From the NCBI GenBank assembly GCA_009731375.1, contig BJOX01000249.1, positions 62,045 to 112,332 of the forward strand: DNA of 50,288 nucleotides. The letters are read 5' to 3'. Origin of the DNA: Paulinella micropora. Its lineage: Eukaryota > Cercozoa > Imbricatea > Euglyphida. This document shows, one piece after another, positions 21,164 to 31,629 of this stretch; positions within the stretch are counted from its first letter, which is position 1, and the number at the start of each line of letters is the position of its first letter. The notes beneath the pieces were generated by a model. That model was not told the origin of the DNA and did no database searches. It was given only the letters and a program-made list of their open reading frames with translations. A program made the translations under genes and the position numbers.

Positions 21164-22231
21164 ATGCCAAGTCTGCAATCGGAGGCAGCTCTGGAATCCT
21201 TCAACCTAAACGTCCGGGGCTTCCTAAACCCCAGGGACGGCGCCCGGGGCTTGAGGATACGCCAAACGTTATTGTCCGCAGAGCGGACAGTTGCCAGAGA
21301 ACGAAGCGCCTTGATGAACTACCTGCATCTGCGCGATCTTCGGCTCCGCGCTCCTGACAGGCATGGCCTACGATTACCACAGCTATTGCAGGATTTTAGC
21401 GCCAGTCCGGAGCAATGCCTGGAAAATCCAAGGCTATGCCAGCAGCAACTACCAGGGTCTGCAATATACACGAGCTGAGTGGCAGGAGGCCCGCGAGAGG
21501 TTTGCCCAGGGCAGGCCTGGCATGCTGGTGTTTGCCCCTCTGCTAATCCCCCGGCGCGCACAGTCGTCGCCATTGAGCGCACTGCCGCTACCAGACGGAT
21601 CCCAGAGGTGGACCTGCGCAGGGAAAGCTACTGGCACGCGCTCGGAGCCGCAGCCAGGCTCGGGTTCGAGGTGCCCCCCAAATCCCGATCCCGCGCTCCC
21701 AGAATTGGTGATATCCCGGAGCGAAAGCTACCCCGCAGGCCGCGACCACAAGTTAGCTGAGCTCACCACGAGAAGCGCAGAGTACTTCCCCTTCGCAGGG
21801 GGCCAGGCTTTGACATCCGGCAGCTGTGCCTTCACCACCTGGTCGTAGCTCATTCCACGGAACTGAAGCTAGCCTGTGTCCAGGCTCAGCCGCCGGACGA
21901 CGACGCAGACAACGACGCAGACGACGCGCACGCCGTCATCCCACAACAGTTTCTCGACGCTGTTACTACGCTCAACTTTACCAACACTGTCCTGCCCGCG
22001 GCAGGAAGCGCCCCGCGTTTCAGACTGTCTGGTCTGCCGCTCCTGCAACAGTTTGCCTTTACCCAACAGCCAGGACAGTGCGTATCTCCTCGGTGACAAG
22101 TACTATCTTTCCAATATTGTCCAGCCCTCGCCACCATCGATACCTCTCTGCACAGCGGCAACAGCCTGCAGCCGGTAAACGTGAGCATCAGTGTGCGACA
22201 TGATCAGACAGTTGTACGTCTATGACAGATC
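21164..22231 (+). pseudogene. Broken plus-strand gene, family not recognised
   Basis: Protein-like stretches follow one another in different frames. They are MPSLQSEAALESFNLNVRGF (from 21164), GYASSNYQGLQYTRAEWQEA (21363-21550), TVVAIERTAATRRIPEVDLR (to about 21700) and a final frame from about 21805 with FDIRQLCLHHLVVAHSTELK, an acidic stretch rich in Asp, and LDAVTTLNFTNTVLP. A single TGA near 22096 interrupts the last frame (SPR-stop-QVLSFQY), which then runs to a stop near 22230. Short introns could explain some frame changes, but I could not place convincing splice pairs. Function unknown. Confidence 0.35.
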
Positions 22232-22809
22232 GCCATAGAAGAGGGGGAGGAGATAGTTCAACATTCAAATTCAAATTTGAACTTGAAAATCTACAAACTC
22301 AAATTTGTATTTTGTAAGTACAGGACGTACAACGGTAATGAGAAAAAACTTAGCGGTCACTCAAGCTACTTAATGAATTGTGAGAGTCTACACAGGAGCC
22401 GATCACACATGAGGAAACAGACCCGGAAAGTGCGCTCTCATTTGCGTATATTTACCAATCTAGACCTATTTACTACTGTTCCCGTATAAGAATGTGAGGG
22501 GGGATTGTAGGCGCAGATAGGTAAATATGCGACCTTTTCTTATACCCATATACACAGTGATGTATAGAAGAGCTATATCTATTTAAGATTTAGTTATATC
22601 AGTTTGCATTTATATACTTTTGAGCCGGTTGAAAACGACAATATTACGATTCATAACCGATACTACTTTTTAAAGCAGTATAGTATTATCGTTAGGGGTG
22701 ACACTGGGAAATTCCTCTCTTTCATTTTTTTTGCTTTGCTCTGAAAGTCTCATACATTTTCCGCCATACTGGTTTCCTCTCTTTGTAGAGGAGGAAGATT
22801 AGGTTATTT
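22232..22809. other. AT-rich spacer, possible LTR remnant
   Basis: Composition drops sharply here. A purine tract (GAGGGGGGAT) near 22498-22507 followed by TGTAGG resembles a polypurine tract plus LTR start on the plus strand, and short inverted pairs (GTATAAGAA/TTCTTATAC) surround it. No internal element domain is attached, so this is only a candidate solo LTR. Confidence 0.3.
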
Positions 22810-23194
22810 TCAGAGTGCTGTGGAATAAGAGGGATAAATACACTGGCTTGAATTAAATAATATCTTTTGATTATAACCGACAAAATTGATGTTCTCGAAG
22901 GGTACGGTGACGTTGGGCCGCGGCGGCACGACGCACATGCTCACGTGTATTAATGTTTCCCAAGATATGCGTTCCGCAAAATTCTGGATCATCAGGAGCA
23001 CCTTGACGAGATACAGCCGCTCCTCAAACTTCGTATACCGGGGAGGATAAGTTCTGTCCTCACTATTAAGATTAATGGTTCCAACAAGAAGACATAGAAT
23101 GGAAGAGTTAATTAAGAATTCACGCGCAAAAAGAAAAGCACTACTATTAATAAATAACTTTCTTATTAAAAGCGTGTGCGTAAAATTATAAAGT
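22810..23194 (-). other. Exon-like ORF segment, unknown
   Basis: An open minus-strand frame whose central part (YTKFEERLYLVKVLLMIQNF, then SMCVVPPRPNVTVPFENINF) looks like real protein, with balanced composition in an otherwise AT-rich stretch. Its upstream part is AT-rich and runs into the MITE at 23195, so the start is not real. It may be a surviving exon of a displaced gene. No family recognised. Confidence 0.3.
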
Positions 23195-23477
23195 ATTGCT
23201 GACGACATTCAAGAGAAAAAAATTGTTTTTTAGATTTTGATTGGAATTTCGATTTTGTGTCATTTTTTGATTTTGTGGGAAAATTCAAATTTATTGATTT
23301 CACTGTAATATTTTGCGAAAATTTCCGTTGTTTTGCGGACGCATACAGCAGTTAATTTGAGAATTTTGAATTTTCAAGTGTCACAAAATCGAAATTCCAA
23401 CCAAAATCATCGAGTCAGAAATCTGACCCAAAATCTGAAATTAAAAATTTTTTTATGTCTTGAATGTCGCCAGCAAT
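23195..23477. mobile_element. Foldback / MITE-like element, 283 bp
   Basis: The two ends are inverted copies: 23195-23262 (beginning ATTGCTGACGACATTCAAGA) pairs with 23385-23477 (ending TTGAATGTCGCCAGCAAT), and pairing continues inward through TTGGAATTTCGATTTTGTG and AAAATTCAAATT motifs. The element is AT-rich and has no ORF. A clear target-site duplication was not found. Length and structure fit a non-autonomous DNA transposon or foldback element. Confidence 0.7.
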
Positions 23478-23557
23478 GAACATGTAAAGTTTATTTGTGA
23501 AGTGTCACCAAATAAAAATATTAGAGGCACGATGAATTCGGTTTACCGGTGAACAGT

Positions 23558-26500
23558 TTAATCATCATCTTCGGCCTCGCCTCCAACGGTTGCGGCCTAA
23601 CAGCATACACAGGCGTTTCCTCTCAGACGCGTATTACTATCAACATATTTTTACGATACCCGATGGCTGATTGCCTTGAACCGCTCATGAAACTTTGTGT
23701 ATAAATACCTAAACATACCCAACAGCGCATGAGTCGAGTGCTTGTTGACTGTGGAAAAGACTGATGAGACTTGAATGCGACGTAGATAGCGTCGTCGCGC
23801 TTGTAGTCTGGGTCCTTGATGTTGGCTTTCTCACCGTCTTCAGTCTTCTGTGCTTTCAGTTCTGCCGCTTCGGCTATTTTTTTACACGCGAACCTGCCAC
23901 GAAAACCTATGAATCGCCTTTCCGTCCCGTTTCTTCAAACCTGTAAGTGGAGTGGTCCTCCTTGGTCCATTCACTCTGAGGTTTCGCATCCAGCCGGGCC
24001 TTGATGTCGCTTGGCTTCTCCACCTACAGAACCCCCAGCGACAGAAGTGTCGCCTGCAATTCAGTGCAATAGCGGTTGACCATCATGCCGATTGATCTGG
24101 CTAGTAATCTGAGAAACGTATCCCATTTCTTCAGCCTACACGCATACATGCAATGTGCTTCAAGCACTGAGAAAGAAAGAGAAACAGAAAAAGACAGAAG
24201 TAAGGTTCGGATTCTGGTTTACAATGCCCATGCTTCGCCTGATACGAGTCCGTTATCAAGAGTAAGGAGCGTGAAGCGGTTATGGTGGTAGAAATCTAAC
24301 GCATACGCGTTCAACGCGAGCGGCTGCCCGTGCTGATCCTTGTCCTCCAAGACAGGGACCTACACGAGCAAGGAAATACATCGTGAGCTTGGTAACAGAG
24401 AGGCAAACCATCATGGAGTCCAGCAGCACTTCGCGTCGCACACAGTCCTGCAGTTCCTTGATAGAGGAAAATCTGTCTCCGCCGCCAGAGAGACCTGCAT
24501 GCATACCATAAGACATGCAAGCCAGGACCCTCAGACATCCTACCGGCGAATGGCGAGGACGCATCGTACTGGACCGCTAGGTCCTTGAGACCTTGCATCA
24601 GATCTTGTCCGTTCACCTTCGCAGATCTGGCTAAAGGCATGGGCAGAGGGGTGTATTCCTTAGCCAGATTAGCTTTAGATTTGGTGGAAGAAGAGGAAGA
24701 AGTGTCCGGAGGAGCCTCTGTAGGAGCTTTTATTTCCGTATCGTCTTCCCAACTCTCCGGGGCATCCTCCACTCCAGCTGCCTCGTCCTCCCAGCTCTCC
24801 CAGTTCTCCTCCACATCCTCCTTCTTCGCGCTGGCTTCCTTGAGTTGCTGCTTGGTGTCCTTGTTCTCCTCCACTTCTGTCGCGACAGTGATAGTCGGTG
24901 GAGGCAGCGGAGTGGCGTCCACGGTGGACTTGTCGGCGGACTTGGGACCAACGTGCAACTTGGTCAAGGGCAGCACAGCCTCGGCCGCCTGCATCTTCGA
25001 CGATGACAATGCTCGGGAAAAGTCAGAAAAAAGAGTCAATGTATCCTGGTTATGTTTGTCGATAACAGCCTGAATTTTCTCGGGCAGCGGTGCTAACACC
25101 ACTGACGAGCTGGGGTCCGTTGCATTGGCCTGCATTCATTTAAAATACAAAATCAGTCGACACCAGAGTGCGTGAGACGTGATGAGGGAGGATTATGACC
25201 TTGAGAACAGCGGCACGGTCTTGGACGATTGGGACGCGGTTGAACAGCCAACAGAGAATTGCCATCAGCTGTTGACTTACTTTCTCTTTTTCAGAAGGGA
25301 ATTCTTGGCAGAGTTCCACCAACACACCCGAGTTGATAAGGGCGACAAACACAAGGTTTGAGGGCTCCATAGTGAAAAGATGACAGACAAGACCAGCCAT
25401 TCCGATCGGTTGTCCAGTCGCGTCAACCAGCTTCTTGCGGCGCAGGTACTCGTAAATGAAACGGAAGTAGTATTGGATCTGAGTGCCAAGGTACTTTTCC
25501 TCCGGCACCACCACACCGGGCGGAGCGTGAAGGGATGGAGTGGTGAAAGCAAATGGCTTCAGCACCAGCCCCTTCATTGACTTGATTGCATCCAGCTGTC
25601 TGTCCGCTTTCTCTTGCTTCGTTTGCTGCACGTAATTGATCATTCGCAACACAAGCGCGTTGGTCAGCGGATAATGACCCTGCAGAGAGTTAAGGGGCGA
25701 CTTCATGAGTCGGAAAGCTTTATCGGGTGGCACACCAAAGAAAACGACATGACCAACGTTATCAAAACCTCGACGGCCTGCACGACCAGCCATCTGCCTG
25801 TACTGCATGGGCGTCAGGTCTCGAGAATCGAGGGCAAAGACAGTAGTTTTGCAGGGCATGTTCACACCCAGTGCAAGAGTTGCTGTTGCAACCACTACTT
25901 TTAGGTGCTTGACTCGGAACAAGGTCTCCACCATGTCGCGGTAAGATTTGTCCATGCCGCCGTGGTGACAGCCCAGCCCGCGGCCAAGTGCGCGAAGCAG
26001 TGGGTGCGTCTGATCCCATTTCGTCTTGCGCACCATACGCCGATACCACCACGAGTACTCTTGCGCGTCCATGTGCTCACCCTCGCCGATGAAAGAGAAT
26101 TGAGGATCGACATCCTGCTCCTCCAGTGCTGTTTCCATCTCAGCAATAGATTCTTCCTGCATAGCCTTGTCCTGCTCGGATAACCCTTTCTCTTTCGCAG
26201 CTGCCGCAGCAGCCTTTTTCGCCGCTTTGGCAGCTTTAGCAGCTTTCTTAGCTTGCCGCCTCCTTTCAGCCTCGCTGTTGTTCTCAGTGGTTGATGCCTT
26301 GTCTTCCATCCGCTCTAAGAGTTCAGTGGTTCTCGTCACTAGCTCCTCACACATACCTCGGTCAAAACAGAAGACTAGAGCCGGCAGCCGGTCGGTGTGC
26401 ATGAGTTCTTTGAGCAAGGCCAAGAAATGTTCAAAGACAAAATTTTTCTTATGAGCGTTTTTCCCTTCCTGTTTCTCCATGAGCGTCAGTCGATCCTCAA

Positions 26501-29500
26501 CGTCTTCCTTGAAAAAACTTTGCAGCACGATGTCCACATCCTCATGCAGACCCGCGCGCACCCAGTCGACCAGATGATCCTTCACGGCCAGCTCATACTG
26601 TCTTGCCCGCTTCTTGTCAATGCACAAAACATTTTCGAAATACACATCAGGCTCAAGAGCCTCCAGTTGCTTTTGGGTCTTCTCTGGAAGTTTGGTTGCG
26701 CGAGAACGACGCTCCATGCGATCGTACAGAAGCAGAGTGTCATGCGGCGCGAACGCCAGGTCTTTGGGGAAGCCATCTTTCTCGTTGAGCCCAAAGGAGC
26801 CTCCCAGAGCAGCACAAGGGGGAATGGTTACAAGGGAAGGCTTTGACTTGAGATCTGGTGTTTGAAGAGGAATGGGATTTTCCGCTGGGTCTTTCGCTAG
26901 CTCCGTGGGCAGGTACATAGATTTATCCAGGTCGGACCAACGCTCTGAGAAAGATATGAGGTGCACTTTGCCACCGCGTACCTCATTTATCTGGCACAGC
27001 CACTCGAAAAACTGATCTGGATTACCCACAGTTGCAGACAATGCGACGTATGGCGCCCTCAATAAAAGCAAGACATGCTGCAAGATCGCGCCGTCATTGC
27101 TATTCCCGATTGTGTGAATCTCGTCGATGATTACATACTTAATCTGCCGATGCCACTGCTCCCTTTGAGGTGACAAAAGCATAAGCTCCAGGCATTCAGG
27201 TACCTATGAAGAAACAAATGTGAAAGACAATGTCACTTCGTATGAGCACATACGCAAGTTTTCAAAAGCCTCAGAATTCCAAGAGTTCATCGTGATATCA
27301 GATGATCTATGCCTTAGGAAATGAATAGTATCTTCGTTGGCAAACGAACCGACGTGGTAGACAGAATGGATCAGAGAAAGGGATGACCGTAATCAATACG
27401 TCGCATTCCAGTACACGCATGGAATAATCGGGTGTGAAGACACCATACACAGGACCGTATCGCTGGTACACGTCTGCAGACACCTGGTTGACGAGTGCTT
27501 TGTTCGGCGAAACGTACACAATGATCCCTTTGTCCGTGTTACGAGTGATTTTCTTGTTGTTGAGCAGGACTTGCTTCATGGCGTAAAAGGAAATGAAAGT
27601 CTTGCCGGATGATGTCGGCGCACACACAAGCGCGCATTCTTTGTTGTCCACGATGTCCAGAAGGTCTCGTTGCCACTTGTCAGGATAAAAGCCGGAGACA
27701 CGTTCGTCGGGTGCCGAGTCCACATTGCGCATCATTACATGGCCTGCATGGCGCATCTGGAAACGCGCGCAGGACATCCCCACTTGATAGTTGCGAGTTG
27801 TCGGTCCTTTCACTCGGATCTCTTCCTTGCTCAAAGAGAAAGTACTCCACTCCAAGGGAAGGTCAAGATAAGCATCCACCATTTTCTTGGCTGCGGAAGC
27901 GAAACCCATATTGTGGAGATACTCTTGAAGAGCCACCATCTGCTGTGGAGTCAAATCTTTGCTGAAACGACGATTTACATCATTAACGAGCTGCCAAATA
28001 CGAACCGCAGCATCGATCTTGCCCTTCTCCTTTCCCTGCTCCCAAGCTTTGACACACCACTCCAGCAGCTTCATGTGGCCCGGAATGGCTGAAAGAGGCT
28101 CAGTCAAAGAGTTGATACCATCATCCAAATATGCAATGCGTGCTTCGAGAGTTTTTTGTTGCTTGGCCATCATGATCACTCGCTCAACCTTCTCCAGGCT
28201 GGCTTCTCTGAGTTTTTGATTATTTTCGGCGCGGATTTTCTCTGCACGTCCACCAGCTGCCCCTGCGCTTTTCTTTTTCTTTTTTTCCTCTGTCTCAGTC
28301 GGCGCAATTACCACATCACGCATGACGATCTTGCCTCCTTTTAGACTCCGTGCATACCTGCAAAAGGACAAGGATCATACCCTCGATCGCCTAAACACTG
28401 CACTAACTTACTTCTCCATGTAGTTCTGAAAACGGTGTTGTGCACGAGTTGAGTCGTTTTCCATCCACTTCTTAAGAGTGGATTTCTTGACGCGTTGAAA
28501 CCGCATCTCCTGCTTGGTCCAAGCGGCTGCCTTGATTTCAGGCTCAAGTTTCAGACCTAAGAGCAAGGCACCTTCGCAACTCGTCTCAGCGGAAACTTGG
28601 GCTTACCATCATCAAAGAGGCCTTGTCTGTAAGGACGCCACCGATTTTGTTCGAACCAGGCAGTCTGGTCACTGATGTCGATCGGATCGGCATTCAGAAG
28701 TCCGGCTGCGTCCAGTGCCACATCAACCCCTCCTGCTAGATGCTTGAGCATGGTCACGTCCATGCGCGCGATGGCCGGCGGTGGCAGCTGCGGCAGTGTG
28801 GTAGCTGTGCTATCTTGCCCAGCTTGGACCAAGGGCTCAAGCTTCGAGCTAGCAAGGCCTGCAGCTTTGTTGACTGCATCCCACACTGCCTGCAGTCGCG
28901 TGGCCATGGACGCAGGCAAGGTCGCGCCTGTCAACAAGCAGAAATCAACAATGAAACCATCTCCGTTAAGGTGAGTTGCACCTTTGGCAAGTAGGTGCTT
29001 CATGCGGTGGATGAGACGGCCATCCAAGAGGTCACAAAGGAAAGGATCGGAAAGTAGGGCCTGAAAGCACAAAGGAAAGATTGAACAGAGCGTTGAGAGC
29101 TTCACAGCGTTATGGCAAGGGTAAGGACAAGGTTGGACCTTAGAGTCACGAAGAAGCCCCACCAAAGCGGAGCTGACAGCCTCGATCCCTTCCATCAGCG
29201 CCTTCGAATCCGAACCCCCGCCATTCTCTTCAATAAACTGTGCGCGTTCACGTACAGTTAGCACATTCATAAGCTCTGCGTGAGCCAAGATGATCTTTAC
29301 TGTTTCTTGGTGCTTGCTTGTGGAGGCTTTAAGCGCAACGGCTGCCCCGTACGCTAGGGCCAGGCGAGGCGCCGAGACCCAGCTAGGAAACCCGCCCGCT
29401 GCCGCAACTGAACGTTTTGCCTGGTTCGGTGTTGCAGAAGCCTTTGCTTGGGTAGGTGTGGCCGAGGCAGGTACATAAGGCTGGCCAGGAATGAACTCTG

Positions 29501-31481
29501 GGATGTGTTTCTTGGATTTCCCTTTCTTGCCCTTCTTTCCCTTCGTACTTCCCTTCTTTCCCTTGGGGCTTTTGCTGACAGACGTGGCGGGATCCGACTT
29601 GGACGGGGCTGCTTCCATCTGGTCTGACTGGAGAGGGTCCGCGGCTTCCGGCTGCGATAACTCCGCTGGTTCATCCGGTAATGACAGCTTGAGCGCCGAT
29701 AAGACGCCTTCGTCCACTGCACAAGGATATGGTACCGTGAGCGGGCGAAAGAAGCAGCGTGGACTAGAAGTATAACAACAACTTTGTCCCTCAAGAAACA
29801 GGTTGTCAGGTTTTACGAATTAATAACTTATGATATGAGGAAAGGTCAGTTACGGTCAAAGACTGAAGCCTGTCCGGGTATGAGGTCGTCCGAGCAGGAG
29901 AGGCCCTTGTCCAGGAAATAATTACGTGCCCGATCCCCTGTTAGCAACAGCATCCAAAAAGTTAGATGGGAACTCGGTTTTTGACACTTCCATGAAAAAA
30001 TTGTTTACCTTGGGTAAAGTCTAAGTGAAAGCCGTACATAGCGTGTGACTTAAATTCAACCTAGTCAGCAAAGTAATTTCTAACCCCCCCCNNNNNNNNN
30101 NNNNNNNNNNNNNNNNNNNNNNNNNNNNNNNNNNNNNNNNNNNNNNNNNNNNNNNNNNNNNNNNNNNNNNNNNNNNNNNNNNNNNNNNNNNNNNNNNNNN
30201 NNNNNNNNNNNNNNNNNNNNAATCACCGTGAAAAAAAATACCTCAGATGAACGAACACATACAGTGGAGTGGAGCAATAGGTGGTAAACCAGTGCCTAAG
30301 ACGGGAAACGGTGTAACCTCCGCAGACAGCGCAGGAAGCAGGTCGACCTGGTACATCAAAACTTGGCTGGTCAGCTCCTGGAGAAGATGTGCAGCTGCCA
30401 TTCCGTTACTGACGAGGGCGAACCCGGGCTCCATGACCGACAGCAAGGATGAGAACTCCGGTCCCCACCAGTTATCAATTTCATGCACCTGATCGTGTCA
30501 AATGTGGCAGCTAAACGTGGAAAGTTGTTTTCTCAGCATTTTCGTTCTGCGGACAAAGCTGACATGCGCACGAGGACTCCAAAAAGGGTCAATAATGTTG
30601 TGAAGTGAAAACCACAGCTAATGTTCATAATTGCGATTCCATCAGAAGGAATATTACACCTTTTGTCGCAACTCATGAATGTGAAGCATAGCAACAGGAT
30701 ACAAACAGAAAGAGATGGCATAAACCCTCAACAAGCAGCAGTTTGAAGCAGAGGTATTGTTCGTGGGGGCTACAGTATTCGTATTTTTTCCCGCCGCAAA
30801 GCTAAAGTGAGACGCAGGCGGACCTTGATGCCCGCTAGACTCTTCAGGTGTCGTTTCACGACTTCGCGAGCTAGAAGATGGTTAGGATTTTTCCATATCC
30901 CAGTCAAAGCCTTGAAGAAGACCACCTCAAAAATACGCTCTGCCTCCTGTGAGTTAAAATAATCCAGACTCGGAGCAGACTCAAATTCAGAAAAAGATAC
31001 CAGCATGTTGTTGACACGAACTTCGAGCAAGTAAATCAACTGCAAGAGCTGACCGCCTAAGGATTTGTGCAGGCATTCTAAAAGTCTGGAGACTGTCTGG
31101 GGAACAGAACGGACCATATGAATAATCTAGCTTTGGGTGGCTCAGTAAATCCAGTAGTAGTGAGTCTCCATCAACAAGGAAGGCTTGTGCGGAATCGCTG
31201 CCGACCTCGCCATAGTTGAATTTGATGGCAGTTCGAAAAACTTTCTCCAGAAACTTCTGGTCGAAAGTCTAGATATCACAGCAACAAGCATATTAGTACA
31301 AAGCTGAAGCACAAGCAGCTCATTAATCTTTTACTATGTGAAACAAGCGGCTCGGCAGAGAAAAGAATGCAGTGAAGAAGATATGGCGGACAAGTTTATT
31401 TCAGAAAAGTTGGGGGGAAAGCTTACTGCTTACCGCGAATTTATCGAATTCTTCTTTACATGTTTCCCATGAAGCGCTCAT
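23558..31481 (-). CDS. DDX60-like: DDX60-like Ski2-family RNA helicase, 17 exons
   Basis: Exons: 31481-31434, 31268-31115, 31077-30824, 30488-30318, 30060-30009, 29937-29854, 29716-28607, 28556-28412, 28357-27388, 27203-25200, 25129-24544, 24494-24409, 24359-24223, 24135-24081, 24023-23941, 23893-23719, 23596-23558. All introns are GT-AG, and the phases add to an open frame of about 2050 residues. N-terminal FLVDGDSLLLDLL and GGQLLQLIYLLE...FEVVFFK match the DDX60 head. Helicase motifs: CAPTSSGKTF (about residue 918), IIDEIH (about 1020), LSATVGN, QMAGRAGRRG (about 1467). LALNAYALDFYHH matches the DDX60 C-terminal domain. DDX60 proteins are DExH helicases, antiviral cofactors in animals and of unknown role in protists. 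Oddities: a basic Lys/Gly tract, an acidic Trp insert and a Lys-rich tail ending EAEDDD. A gap lies inside intron 4. If translation used the TAG at 24024 the protein would lose the last three exons. Confidence 0.9.
30092..30220. other. Assembly gap (129 N) within intron 4 of the helicase gene
   Basis: The gap follows a short C run. Because the exons on both sides join in phase 0, no coding sequence need be missing, but a phase-0 exon could be hidden. Confidence 0.9.
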
Positions 31482-31629
31482 TCCTTGCGGAACCTATCTT
31501 TTTTAAATGTGTGTCTCAGCACTGGCTTGACATGTTACCCTCGAAAGCGCTGTGGAACTGCGAAGAAGGATAAGGAAGAAAAAAGGCAATGAGGCGAGCT
31601 TATTGGCAACGGAACTGCGAGGAGGTGAC
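31482..31629. promoter_or_regulatory. Shared divergent promoter region, 148 bp
   Basis: The helicase start (ATG 31481, minus) and the chosen PurH start (ATG 31630, plus) face away from each other with only 148 bp between them, so both promoters and 5' leaders must lie here or overlap the first exons. No TATA box is evident. Confidence 0.6.

Larger units (their letters stand above)
9770..22230. other. GC-rich island with secreted-protein gene array
   Basis: From about 9770 base composition jumps to strongly GC-rich and stays high to about 22230, while both flanks are AT-richer. The island holds the PKD/DUF285 array, the kinase-like gene and a broken unknown gene, and three assembly gaps. It begins inside a Copia pol remnant. 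It could be an inserted segment, a distinct isochore or a misassembly. GC content was judged by eye, not computed. Confidence 0.6.

Noticed and set aside
20140-21204. Frames of 190-350 codons spanning the 443-N gap
   Set aside because: Most of their length is N, and the rest is GC-rich without protein features.
10571-22231. Reassigned stop codons (Trp at TGA or TAG) to explain the broken genes
   Set aside because: All three stop codons occur, frameshifts are present too, TGG is common in the same genes, and the intact helicase and purH genes end normally at TAA and TGA.
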